From JAGNDO01 sp963704975 (GTDB taxonomy: Bacteria > Chloroflexota > Anaerolineae > Caldilineales > Caldilineaceae): a DNA stretch of 64,000 bases. The notes under the pieces are model-generated. The model made no database searches, was not told the origin of the DNA, and saw nothing but the letters and a program-made list of their open reading frames with translations. The position numbers and the translations under genes were made by a program. The DNA is taken from contig CAVPIK010000008.1 in NCBI GenBank assembly GCA_963704975.1, positions 62,001 through 126,000 on the forward strand, given 5' to 3'. How positions within the stretch are numbered: position 1 is the stretch's first letter; every line of letters begins with the position of its first letter. Below, piece by piece: positions 11,794 through 20,082 of the stretch.

Positions 11794-11904
11794 GGCATCA
11801 CGTTGACCGGCGTCACCCCCATCGCCGAGTTTGAATCCGCCCGCGTCAGTTTGGAAGCGATGGGCGAGGCTGAGGTCATGGGGTGGCAAATGCGCTACCC
11901 TTGA
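11794..11904 (+). pseudogene. Truncated copy of the 9496-9929 gene, 3' end only
   Basis: The frame from 11794 reads ITLTGVTPIAEFESARVSL EAMGEAEVMG, matching TLTGVTPIAEFESARISL EAMDEAEVTG of the exported protein at 9496-9929. DNA identity is about 88% over some 87 bases. There is no start or signal sequence and it ends WQMRYP at a TGA. It lies just beyond the conserved leader of the first OsmC cassette and marks a breakpoint of the duplication that shaped this region. The rest of the gap to 12007 shows nothing recognisable. Confidence 0.7.
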
Positions 11905-12007
11905 ATCTGCTTCGCAGTCTTCTCCGCCGTCTCCGCAGGCTGGCTAAATGGATCAATGGCTTGTATTCGGAGATGTTGAGGAAGGAAACCGCCAGCGGGC
12001 GCAACAA

Positions 12008-13666
12008 CTATGCGACGCTCTTGGCCCGCCCGCTTGATTCTTCCCCAGCCTGTATGTCGTCGATCACCAGATAGTTCTGGATATTCGATAACGACTGGTT
12101 GACAACAATGTGGATTTGCTTGACCGTCTCTTTCATTTCAACCAGGTTGAAGCCTGACATGTCAAGAAATAGCTGTTTGAACGTTGCGTCGATCTGATTG
12201 ATCTGGCGCATGTAGCCCAGGAATGCGACATTGACCTTCACGAGCCGGGTGACAGACTCGCCTATATTTCTGATGGGGCTTTTGTAAAAGATCCCCAGGA
12301 ACACGCCAGCCACGCCCCCGCCTATACCAACCAACCCCCGAATGTAGTCTAGAGGGTCCTCCGCTCCGTCGACACGCATGCCGTCCAAAGCGATGACAAA
12401 GATAGACATGCCGACAAGAAATACCAAGCTATGCATCACCATGCTGATCCAGAATGCCCACCGCGCCTGGCGCATGAGCATGCCAAATTGTTCCATGATT
12501 TTTTCGTCAGCGTCATTCAGTATCTCTGTATACTGCTCGATGACTTGGCGTTTTTGCGCAAATAGGGTGCGAAAGGCCTGTTCGCCGCCGAGTTGGGTTA
12601 AGGCGTCTGAGGCTCGTTCCGCCACATCCGGGTCCAGATGAAAGAGTTTGTTACGCAAGGCATCACTGGCGCGCACTTCGTCGATATGGCGCAAGGCTTC
12701 CACTAAATGGCTGGACAGTTCTTCCTGTTGAACAAGAAAATCCGCAATTAGGTCCACCGCCCCTTGCGACTTGTAGATTTTTTTCAGTGTTACCTGTGCC
12801 CGTGAACGCACATCAGCGCTTTCGTCTTCCAACGCTGCAATCATTTGGCCAGCGAACTGGCTGGATTCCCGTTCCGTTTTGTCCATGCGTAGCGCAACGT
12901 CGCTCATGGCCTCAATGCAATAGCGTCGCAATGTGTCGTCCGATGACGATTGGAACGCAGCGGACAAATGCCTCATCGCCTCAGCCAAGTGATGTTGTAC
13001 TTCGCCGAAGACCTGCACTGCCTGCAATTGGACGTCCAACCACTCGAAATCATTCTGCAAGGCTGGTGCAATCAGCTCTTTGATAAAGCGGCGTTCGATG
13101 TCTGGGGATAGGGGCTCCAAGACTGTCCTGTTGCGCAACGCTCGCAGTACCGCCCACTTATGATCGGCGTCGCCTTCTTGGTAAAAAGTTTTTAGACTAT
13201 CTATATGTCCTTGGGATACTTCTAAATCATCGCCGGCACACTGAACCAGCAGACGCAGAATCAGCGCATGGATGCGATTGTTGCTGGATCCCTGGTCAGC
13301 GATACCCTCCAATAGTTTATAGGTATCCTGGTGTGCGGACATCTTTACCAGTGAAATGAGTGCCCAAACCTGGACCCGATCATTACTATGGCCGGGATCG
13401 GCGCTGGCATATTTCGCGACTATTTTGGCAGCATTGGGTGTATCAATGGCCGCCAGTAATATCACCAGCCGACTGCGCTTTTTTGCGGGCAGATCCGTCG
13501 ATGATTCGAGCATCTCGATGAATATATCCGCAATCTCAGCGCGTTTGTTCTGTGATGTTGGCAACAACTTGCTAAATCCATCTAACATATCGCTCATTAT
13601 TGGCGTTGTTGCGGCGGTGATAAACGCTGTGTAGGCAGTTTCTTGCTTTGCCGTTAGTTCGGCCAT
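12008..13666 (-). CDS. HEAT-repeat protein with a two-TM membrane domain
   Basis: 552 residues, frame intact. Residues about 1-370 are alpha-alpha repeats of HEAT type (for example DVALRMDKTERE ... ALEDESADVRSRAQVTLKKI; VALRHIDEV-like repeats), a protein-interaction scaffold. A helical lead-in (about 375-415) precedes two TM segments: WAFWISMVMHSLVFLVGMSI (about 418-440) and LVGIGGGVAGVFLGIFY (about 455-475). A conserved-looking cytosolic helical tail follows (PIRNIGESVTRLVKVNVAF). The two-TM unit with flanking helices resembles the TRADD-N-associated two-TM domain described in predicted cyanobacterial conflict systems; this is recognition by pattern, not by search. No enzymatic domain is seen. 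It may anchor a signalling complex to the membrane. Confidence 0.65.
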   Translation of the reverse strand: MAELTAKQETAYTAFITAATTPIMSDMLDGFSKLLPTSQNKRAEIADIFIEMLESSTDLPAKKRSRLVILLAAIDTPNAAKIVAKYASADPGHSNDRVQVWALISLVKMSAHQDTYKLLEGIADQGSSNNRIHALILRLLVQCAGDDLEVSQGHIDSLKTFYQEGDADHKWAVLRALRNRTVLEPLSPDIERRFIKELIAPALQNDFEWLDVQLQAVQVFGEVQHHLAEAMRHLSAAFQSSSDDTLRRYCIEAMSDVALRMDKTERESSQFAGQMIAALEDESADVRSRAQVTLKKIYKSQGAVDLIADFLVQQEELSSHLVEALRHIDEVRASDALRNKLFHLDPDVAERASDALTQLGGEQAFRTLFAQKRQVIEQYTEILNDADEKIMEQFGMLMRQARWAFWISMVMHSLVFLVGMSIFVIALDGMRVDGAEDPLDYIRGLVGIGGGVAGVFLGIFYKSPIRNIGESVTRLVKVNVAFLGYMRQINQIDATFKQLFLDMSGFNLVEMKETVKQIHIVVNQSLSNIQNYLVIDDIQAGEESSGRAKSVA

Positions 13667-13769
13667 GAGAGCTACTCCTGATGAATGGGTGCGGTGTGGA
13701 TTCAGTTCTCCGGTTCATCGGCCAATGTTCTGCGCCGTGGGATCTTCTCTTATCTTCTCTTTGGATCTT

Positions 13770-13857
13770 CAGGGCTTTTCAAAAGTCGCCTGTGCCCGGT
13801 AGGTCAGCGCAGGTTGCCATCTCCGTGGGGCTGCATGGCGACGTTTGAAAAGCCCTG
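13770..13857. terminator. 21-bp inverted repeat with long loop
   Basis: Arms 13770-13790 and 13837-13857 (CAGGGCTTTTCAAAAGTCGCC and complement, one mismatch) enclose a 46-base loop. It lies between the end of the small two-TM gene and the start of the HEAT gene on the same strand, so it may end the upstream operon. The long loop is unusual for an intrinsic terminator. Confidence 0.5.
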
Positions 13858-13865
13858 TTCGATCG

Positions 13866-14237
13866 TCACGTCTGACTCTGCCACCAGCCGGCAAGAAACT
13901 GAACTGCGCCGCCAATGATTGCCCCATACGCCAGGACATAGCCGCCGCCGTCAGCCATCGTGATGAGGGTGATCACCGATCCACCGATGAACCAGAGCGC
14001 GCCTTTGGTCATGTTCGACTGACCGCGATCAGAGGCTTGCCGACGAGCGTTGTAGCGCGCCAAAGTAATTTCCCTGACCAGCTTGTCGGCGCTTTCCCGG
14101 TCGACGCCTTTGAACACCAAATCGTCAACAACGGCTTGATTGGCGTAGCCTGCTTTTATCCGCTCCGCCGCATAGTTTGCAACCACCAAGAAGACTTCTT
14201 CCGCGGTGGGTTCTCGGGGTTGGGTTTTTGTTGTCAT
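13866..14237 (-). CDS. Small two-TM membrane protein
   Basis: 123 residues from ATG 14237, which overlaps the stop of the DUF1059 gene (ATGA). The N-terminal half is soluble and helical (EEVFLVVANYAAERIKAGYA; VDRESADKLVREITLARYNA). The C-terminal part has two hydrophobic segments: LWFIGGSVITLITMADGG and YVLAYGAIIGGAVQFLAGWW. The YGAIIxGAxQFxxG pattern recurs in small bacterial two-TM proteins of unknown function. It lies in an operon with DUF1059 and possibly the exported OsmC/YdhR gene upstream. Function not recognised. Confidence 0.7.
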   Translation of the reverse strand: MTTKTQPREPTAEEVFLVVANYAAERIKAGYANQAVVDDLVFKGVDRESADKLVREITLARYNARRQASDRGQSNMTKGALWFIGGSVITLITMADGGGYVLAYGAIIGGAVQFLAGWWQSQT

Positions 14238-14410
14238 AATCTTACCCCTCGAATCTTCTTGGCGATCTCCTCCGCCATCTCCGCAGTCACCGCCACGCTG
14301 TGGACCTCCTGGGCGTGGGCCGCGGCCTGGGCCAGCACTTCTTCGACCGTCTCGGCGTTCACAACTGCGGCACAATCGAAGCCAACATCACTGCATTTGA
14401 GCGTTTTCAT
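14234..14410 (-). CDS. DUF1059 small protein
   Basis: 58 residues from ATG 14410. MKTLKCSDVGFDCAAVV with two cysteines, then EEVLAQAAAHAQEVHS, is the DUF1059 pattern; the Cys and His residues suggest metal binding. The stop overlaps the start of the following two-TM gene. The OsmC/YdhR gene ends 69 bases upstream with a hairpin between. DUF1059 function is unknown. Confidence 0.85.
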   Translation of the reverse strand: MKTLKCSDVGFDCAAVVNAETVEEVLAQAAAHAQEVHSVAVTAEMAEEIAKKIRGVRL

Positions 14411-14436
14411 GGTCGATTCTCCTTGGATCGTGGGTA

Positions 14437-14470
14437 GAGCCTGCCAACTTTCGGAAAAGCTGGCAGGCTC
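14437..14470 (-). terminator. 15-bp hairpin after the second OsmC/YdhR gene
   Basis: Arms 14437-14451 and 14456-14470 (GAGCCTGCCAACTTT and its complement with one G-T type mismatch), loop of four. It sits just past the stop at 14479 on the minus strand and before DUF1059; it may attenuate rather than end transcription. Confidence 0.55.
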
Positions 14471-14478
14471 TTTTCCGG

Positions 14479-15750
14479 TTAGGGTGTGCCGATCGGGCCA
14501 CGGGTGACAGCACTCTCGGCGGCCATCACGTCGTAGGTGGTGATGTCGTGTTCGCTCAGAGCCGGATGGCTTTTGACGGCACCAAACAGGTCGCCGTCCA
14601 TATAGGCATCCCGTGCCTCCGCACTCTCGAAGTAGTAGACCGCCCCAGCGCGCTTGGTGTCGGGATTCAGTGTCCAAGTTTTCCAAACCAGACCTGGCAC
14701 GGCCTCAAACATCTCGGCCATGGGGGACACTTCGGCGATATACTCATCCGCCGTATCAAAGGCATAGGTGAAGGCCACGTCGAGAATCACACCCGCATCT
14801 CCACTCGCCTGATCCATGCCATCACTTGCGGCCCGCAGAGACGCATGGGTGACCAGGGACTCGCTGCGCATCACGTCGTAGGTGCGAATGCGATGGTCGC
14901 TCAAAGCGGGATGACCCTTGACCGCCGCAAACAGGTCGCCGTCCATATAGGCTTGACGGATCTCCGGGTTTTCGAAGAGATAAACCGCACCGGCTCGCTT
15001 GGTCTCAGGATTGAGGGTCCAGGTCTTCCAGACCAGACCAGGGATCGCTGCAAACATCTCGGCCATGGGCGACACTTCGGCAATGTACTCATCTGCCGTG
15101 TCAAAGTCATAAATGAAGTCTACGTCCAGGACTGCCGTGCCCTCGCCTTTGAGTCTGTTGACAATCTCGATCGGGGCCGCCAATTCCAGCGTCGTGTAGA
15201 TGGGGCAACGCAGACGCCACTGATCGGCCAGCATCTCCATCTCTTCCATGGAAGGACCATCCGCCGTGGCAGCCGCCCGGAACGCCCGCACACGGGGATT
15301 GACCGAGCCGTCTTTCACACCCGCCGGGGCAAAGTCGGCTTCCACGCCCACAATGAGGCTGTTCAAGGGGATATCCATCTCCTGGGCGGCGGTTTCATAG
15401 ACAAACGCACCGCAGGTTCCCAGCGCCCCCAGAAGCAGGTCAAAGGGATTCATCTCCTCATTCGGGCCGCCCAGGGGGGGCACGGAATCGACGAGGATGC
15501 GGTTGCCCCGGGCCAGCACAATGGCCCGCCCATCCTGGACCATCTCCACACTGGCCTTGGCTGTGGCCAGGGTCACATCTCCTTCGTCATCGGACTGCAT
15601 GACAGGGGCAGTATTCGCCCCCGCTGTTTCTCGGGCCAGGGCTGGCCCGGCAGCCACACCGACAAGGCCAAAGACCAACAGGCCGATCATCACAGGGAAC
15701 AGCAGTCGTCTCAAGGTTGCATTCGCGTTCTTACTCATGGTCGTCTTCAT
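14479..15750 (-). CDS. Exported OsmC-YdhR-YdhR fusion protein
   Basis: 423 residues, frame intact. ATG 15750 overlaps the upstream stop (ATGA) and is preferred over longer starts lacking a signal. The signal peptide LLFPVMIGLLVFGLVGVAAG ends near ALA. One OsmC domain follows with SVPPLGGPNEEMNPFDLLLG and both redox cysteines (LGTCGAFVYE, WRLRCPIYTTL). Then come two similar YdhR-like domains of about 100 residues, each with GLVWKTWTLNP and a conserved ALS-type tail (TYDVMRSES, TYDVMAAES). Compared with its paralogue at 10031-11413 the domain count is inverted: one OsmC and two YdhR versus two and one. This is probably an extracytoplasmic thiol-redox or small-molecule-modifying protein; the substrate is unknown. 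Confidence 0.8.
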   Translation of the reverse strand: MKTTMSKNANATLRRLLFPVMIGLLVFGLVGVAAGPALARETAGANTAPVMQSDDEGDVTLATAKASVEMVQDGRAIVLARGNRILVDSVPPLGGPNEEMNPFDLLLGALGTCGAFVYETAAQEMDIPLNSLIVGVEADFAPAGVKDGSVNPRVRAFRAAATADGPSMEEMEMLADQWRLRCPIYTTLELAAPIEIVNRLKGEGTAVLDVDFIYDFDTADEYIAEVSPMAEMFAAIPGLVWKTWTLNPETKRAGAVYLFENPEIRQAYMDGDLFAAVKGHPALSDHRIRTYDVMRSESLVTHASLRAASDGMDQASGDAGVILDVAFTYAFDTADEYIAEVSPMAEMFEAVPGLVWKTWTLNPDTKRAGAVYYFESAEARDAYMDGDLFGAVKSHPALSEHDITTYDVMAAESAVTRGPIGTP

Positions 15751-15998
15751 GTGTTCTCTCCTTTTGATGGGTAACTTTCGTGTTGCACATCGGGACTCTC
15801 TGTCATCTCTCCAAGCATCTCCCCAAGCAGTTCCACCACTTCTGACCAACGGCGGAAATAGCGCACCTCTCCGGTGTTCAGGTCCTTGAGCTCACCTCGC
15901 CATTCCCAATGCTCTGCGTCCAAGACTTCGGGCCAGAGACGTAGGGTATAGAGTGGGGCAGTAGGCCGGTCGGTTGGCCGGGCAGCAGGACGTGACAC
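15747..15998 (-). CDS. Small conserved protein preceding the OsmC/YdhR gene (copy 2)
   Basis: 83 residues from GTG 15998, with GGAAGGAAG upstream. It is nearly identical to the gene at 11410-11661 (LYTLRLWPEVLDAEHWEWRG ... GEVRYFRRWSEVVELL); only the N-terminal spacer and the last 15 residues differ. The stop overlaps the next start. The DNA similarity is much higher than that of the downstream partners, which points to a recent duplication or gene conversion limited to the leader and small gene. Confidence 0.75.
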   Translation of the reverse strand: MSRPAARPTDRPTAPLYTLRLWPEVLDAEHWEWRGELKDLNTGEVRYFRRWSEVVELLGEMLGEMTESPDVQHESYPSKGENT

Positions 15999-16087
15999 CG
16001 TTCGCTTCCTTCCACAGATGATCGCATTCTTCCCTCCAGCGCTGAGGTGAGACCAGCATACGATCACAAGCGTTTCTAAAGCGTTTC
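15999..16087 (-). promoter_or_regulatory. Leader with 11-bp-spaced direct repeats (copy 2)
   Basis: Same as 11662-11750 except one base. AAGCGTTTC occurs at 16068-16076 and 16079-16087. Similarity to copy 1 stops a few bases beyond the repeats, which marks the end of the duplicated segment. Confidence 0.45.
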
Positions 16088-16097
16088 GTGATCTTGT

Positions 16098-16180
16098 TTA
16101 ACCGCAGGGACGGAGAGACGCGGAGAATTCGCAGAGAAAGAAAAGCTTCCTCTGCGTTCTCCGCGTCTCTCTGCGGTTAA
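16098..16180. repeat. Inverted repeat built of 7-bp words
   Basis: Right arm 16150-16180 reads CTCTGCG TTCTCCG CGTCTCT CTGCGGT; left arm 16098-16136 is an imperfect complement with a short insertion. The arms flank an A-rich loop. It lies between the second cassette leader and the end of the BTAD regulator gene and could act as that gene's terminator. The 7-bp periodicity resembles the other heptad arrays in the window. Confidence 0.6.
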
Positions 16181-16196
16181 TTTCTTGTGGGATGAC

Positions 16197-19100
16197 TCAG
16201 GAAGAGGAGTGGCAGGCCAAGACAGCTTGGTGATCCGGGATCTGCCAGAAGAGGGTGCGGCGGGCGGGGTCGTCGATGGTGGCGGCGCGGTGGGTCAGTT
16301 GGGCGTGGGCGCGGATGGCGATGAGGTCGGCCAATGGGGGGTCCACATCCCGTAGGATGTGGCAACAGGTGACCTGCATGCGAGCACACTCGATGGTGGC
16401 TTCCGGGGTCTGGCTTTCCAGGATCTGCCAGACTTCGCGGACAAGTGCTTGGGCCAAGTCTGCTTCCCCGACCCGCTGGTGGAGCCTTGCTAGCCCGGCC
16501 ATCCCCATGGCCGCGTAGAAAGGCTGTTCCATCTGCCGGTGCAGATCGACGCCCAGGGCATAGGCTTGTCGGGCCTCGTCCAGACAATTCTGGGCTTCCC
16601 ACACATAGCCCAGGCGCACGTTGATCTGGGCGATGTAGCGGGTATCCCCATGCTGGGTGGCCATCCCCAGGGCTTCGGTGAGGACCGTCTCTGCCGCCGC
16701 ATCCTCCCCCCGCAGATGGTGGAGCAGGCCCAGATCCGACCTGGCTTTGACCCGGAAATGGGCTAGGCCGACCGGCCGCATGACGGACTCCGCCTCGTGA
16801 AATCGGGCCGCGGCGGGGACAAAATCGCCTTGCTGCAGATACCATTCGCCCTCGTAGTGGAGCGCAGTCCCCAGATTCAGGATGCCAGCCATTTCCCGGC
16901 TAAGAGAGATGGCCTCCGACAGGGCCAGTTGGGCCTGACCATAATCGCCTCGGCAGATCTCCATGTGGCCGATGTTGCGCAGAATTGTGGTGGCCAGACT
17001 CTGATAGCCGATCTGCCGTGCAAGGGTCAACCCATTGGCGTAGTGTTCGGCGGCCTGCTCAAACTCACCAGTACCCTGGGCCATAGGAAGGTAGCCCTGC
17101 TTGTTGAGCAGACCGGCCACCCGCGGCAGATCCCCCATCTCTTGCACCAAGGTCAAGCACCGATCCATCATGGAACGAATCTGAGCGGCGGACATGCCGG
17201 TGAACATGCCCACCGCCGCGGACTGCTCCAGCGCGTCGGCTTCCTCCTGGTGCAGCCCAGCCAGTTTGGCATAGCGGACGGCTTGGACGTAATGGGGTCT
17301 GGCTTGGGGCATATCAGTCAGGCTCCAAGCCGAGAATCCCCAGTAGGTGTGGGCGCGAGCCAAGGATGCCACATCATCCAGTGGCTCAGCCAGGGCAATT
17401 GCCTCTTGGCACAGAGCAATCGCACAACGTCGCTCTTCATCAGTCCGCCCGGTGTAGGCAAAACGGTTGGCCTGACTGAGTAGATAGGCACATTGGGTTG
17501 TCTCCCGTTGTTCAGCTGTCACCTGGGGATTCGTAGCCAACGTCTGAATGATAGCTGCCTGTTCAGCCAGAACCTTATCCCACAGATCTTTTCTTGCACC
17601 GCGGTTTTGATGCACACTATCCAGTTTCTGGAGCATGTCGAAGCGCGCTTGCCAATCTGCTTTGGGCGTCAACGCCAAGGCGGCGCGGAACATCTCCCCG
17701 GCCTGGGGCAGGGCGTATTGGGCCAAAGCCACTTCCCCGGCCTGGTCATAGAAATCACGAGCTTGGTCCGCCATGCCCGCCCGCTGATAGTGATCCGCCA
17801 ATTGACCGGCCACATCGTCCAAGACCGGGGCATGCAGCGATTCCATCGCCTGGGCCACCTGACGATGCAGCAGCCGCCGCCGGGCCCGGCTGATGCGCCC
17901 ATAGGCCACTTCCCGAATGCGGTCGTGGCTAAAATCGTAGGCCATCTCCCCTTGTTCCCGCACAATGCGATGGCGCCAAAGCTCGTCCAGCCCGCCCACC
18001 AGGGCAAACTCGTCCAATTGGCTGGCCCCGTGCAGGGTGCGGTAGTCGAACTCCCGACCCACCACCGCGGCCACCTCGGCCAACTGCCGGGCGGATGGAG
18101 AAAGTTGATCCAGCCGCCGGGTCAATAATGCCTGAATTTTGGGCGGGATGGTGAAGAGGAGCCCCGCAGCCTCTTCGTCTTGCCCCAAGGTCGGATTGGG
18201 GGCCCGGCTCGGTGTCGGGCGGCTGGACATCCCACGCAGCAGCCCGCACCGTCTCCACCAAAAAGAGGGGATGCCCCTCGCTGAGTTCGTAGAGCGCGTG
18301 GATTTGGGCGTCCGAGAGATCGGTGTTGGCGGTTTGGACAGCCAGTTCAGTGGTCTCGGTCAAAGAGAGGGGGCCGAGAGTGATCTCGGTCAGCAAGCCG
18401 CCCTTGCGAGCCGTCCGCAACAGGCTGGTCAGGGTTGAATTTGCTTGGGTCTCCTCACTGCGTGCCGTGCCCAAGATCAACAGAGGCCGATCCCCAGCCC
18501 CCCAAAGTAGATAATTTAGCGCGGCCAGGGTTTCGCTGTCGGCCCACTGCATGTCGTCCAAATGGAGCAGAACGGCACCGGTTTGGGCGTTGCCTTGTGG
18601 GAAAAGAGCGTGCAACATGCCTTCATAAAAGCGACGCCGCTGCCAATCTTCGGCCAGAGGACCTGGGGGCGGCAGATCCTGGCGTTGGGCCAGAAGATCC
18701 GGGATCAATCGGGCCAACTCCACCTGCCACAGATCATCGACCTGGGACAACTGGGATCGCAACCGGGGCGAGCGCATCCACTCGGCGATGGGCGCATAGC
18801 CCAAAGCGCCCTGGGCCGCATAGGACCGACTGCTGCCCCAAAGATGCCCCCGGCGGTCTGCCCACTGCGTCAGTTCCTCGGCCAGCCGGGTCTTGCCCAT
18901 GCCCGCCTCCCCCCAGATCAGGATCATGTGGGGATGGCCCTGCTGGGTCCGCCGCCATTGGGCCAGCAGACGTTGCCAACTCTCATCTCGCCCCACCAAC
19001 CGGGGACGGGCCACGATCGTGGGCACTTCGTCGGCTTGGGTGGATTCTGCGGAATGGGGTTGCGCAGAGGTTCTGCTCAGAAGACGGTTGTGCAGCGCTT

Positions 19101-19801
19101 GGGTGGCGGGCGACGGGGCAACGCCCAACTCTTGCTCCAGTGAGGTGGCACAGGCGTGATAGGTGCGCAGGGCCGCGGATCGGTCGCCCAGGGCGGCATA
19201 GACCGTCATGGTCAACCGATAGGCCGATTCGTGGAGGGGGTCGTGGCGTTGCAGCGTCTTGGCCCAGGTCAGCGCCTCATCCGGGCGGCGCAGATCCAGC
19301 AGGGCGGGGATCAGGCTCTCCAGGCAGGCGGCGAAGCGTCCCCGCAGCCGGTCCCGCTCCCCCAGCACCCAGTCCGAGTAGAGATCCGGCAGCAGATCTC
19401 CGGTGTAGACTTCCGCGGACTGGGCCAATGCCCTGGCCCGGCTGGACGCGTCAACGGCCTGCTCGGCCTGGCCCAGAGCCGTCTCGAAGCCGCCCACATC
19501 CACGGTGATGGGCGCGTCCATCCGCCAGACCAGATCCCGCCGATTGCTCTTGATGACGTTGGCATAGGTTGGCCACGCTTGCTTCAACTTGTAGAGCAGA
19601 TTGCGCACATTGGTGCGGGCCTGGGTCTCGTTGGAATCGGGCCAGAAATCGTAGGCCAAGCGCTGGCGGGAGAGGGGTTGGCCCGGTTGCAGGGCTAGGC
19701 GCGCCACCAGTTCGATCAACCTGGGCTGATCCAGGTGGATGGGGGTGGCGTTCTCTGATCAGCCGAAAGCTGCCCAAGAGGGTCAGGTGGGAGGGGTGCA
19801 T
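16197..19801 (-). CDS. BTAD-AAA-TPR transcriptional regulator (two frameshifts)
   Basis: About 1200 residues when two shifts are corrected (near 19745 and 18200). The N-terminus MHPSHLTLLGSFRL and LSRQRLAYDFWPDSNETQARTNVRNLLYKLK is the winged-helix OmpR-like DNA-binding domain of SARP-type regulators. The BTAD domain follows (TVDVGGFETAL ... ALLDLRRPDEAL, about 90-245). Then an AAA/STAND ATPase with Walker A GEAGMGKTRLAEEL and Walker B LLHLDDMQWAD, then a long series of TPR-like repeats to the C-terminus. Such proteins are signal-integrating activators in Actinobacteria and Chloroflexota. The neighbouring OsmC cassettes and LysM gene are possible targets, but nothing in the sequence proves it. 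Confidence 0.88.
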
Positions 19802-20082
19802 GAGCCTTTCGTTTCTTGGAAGATGTGAAAGAATGCAGGAAGTGAGCGGGCCGTCCAGGGGGATGGCCCGACCATACCATGAACAGGCGGTCTTGACAAC
19901 AGGGGGAAAAGTGGGCTTGGTCGGTGTCTCGGGCGTGGTCCGCTGGGTGGTGCGAGAAAGAGCCGAGAATATAGAAGCCGGGCTTTTTCCAAAAGCCCGG
20001 CTTCTTGGTGGTGTGTAGACTGTGATAGACCTCGGTCATCCCATCACCGGGGTCTATCTTTGTCGTCAGTAGTAGGGTATGA
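19802..20082. other. Intergenic region between BTAD regulator and LysM/CBM9-like gene
   Basis: 281 bases with no credible gene. It contains the hairpin at 19973-20005 and the upstream region of the BTAD regulator. No clear -35/-10 pair was identified. Confidence 0.5.
19973..20005. terminator. Perfect 15-bp hairpin
   Basis: Arms 19973-19987 and 19991-20005 (AGAAGCCGGGCTTTT and exact complement), loop TCC. It is a plausible terminator for the minus-strand gene ending at 20083. Confidence 0.7.

Noticed and set aside
13685..13918. Plus-strand open frame of 77 codons in the gap after the HEAT gene
   Set aside because: It crosses the long inverted repeat at 13770-13857 and shows no protein-like pattern or ribosome binding site.
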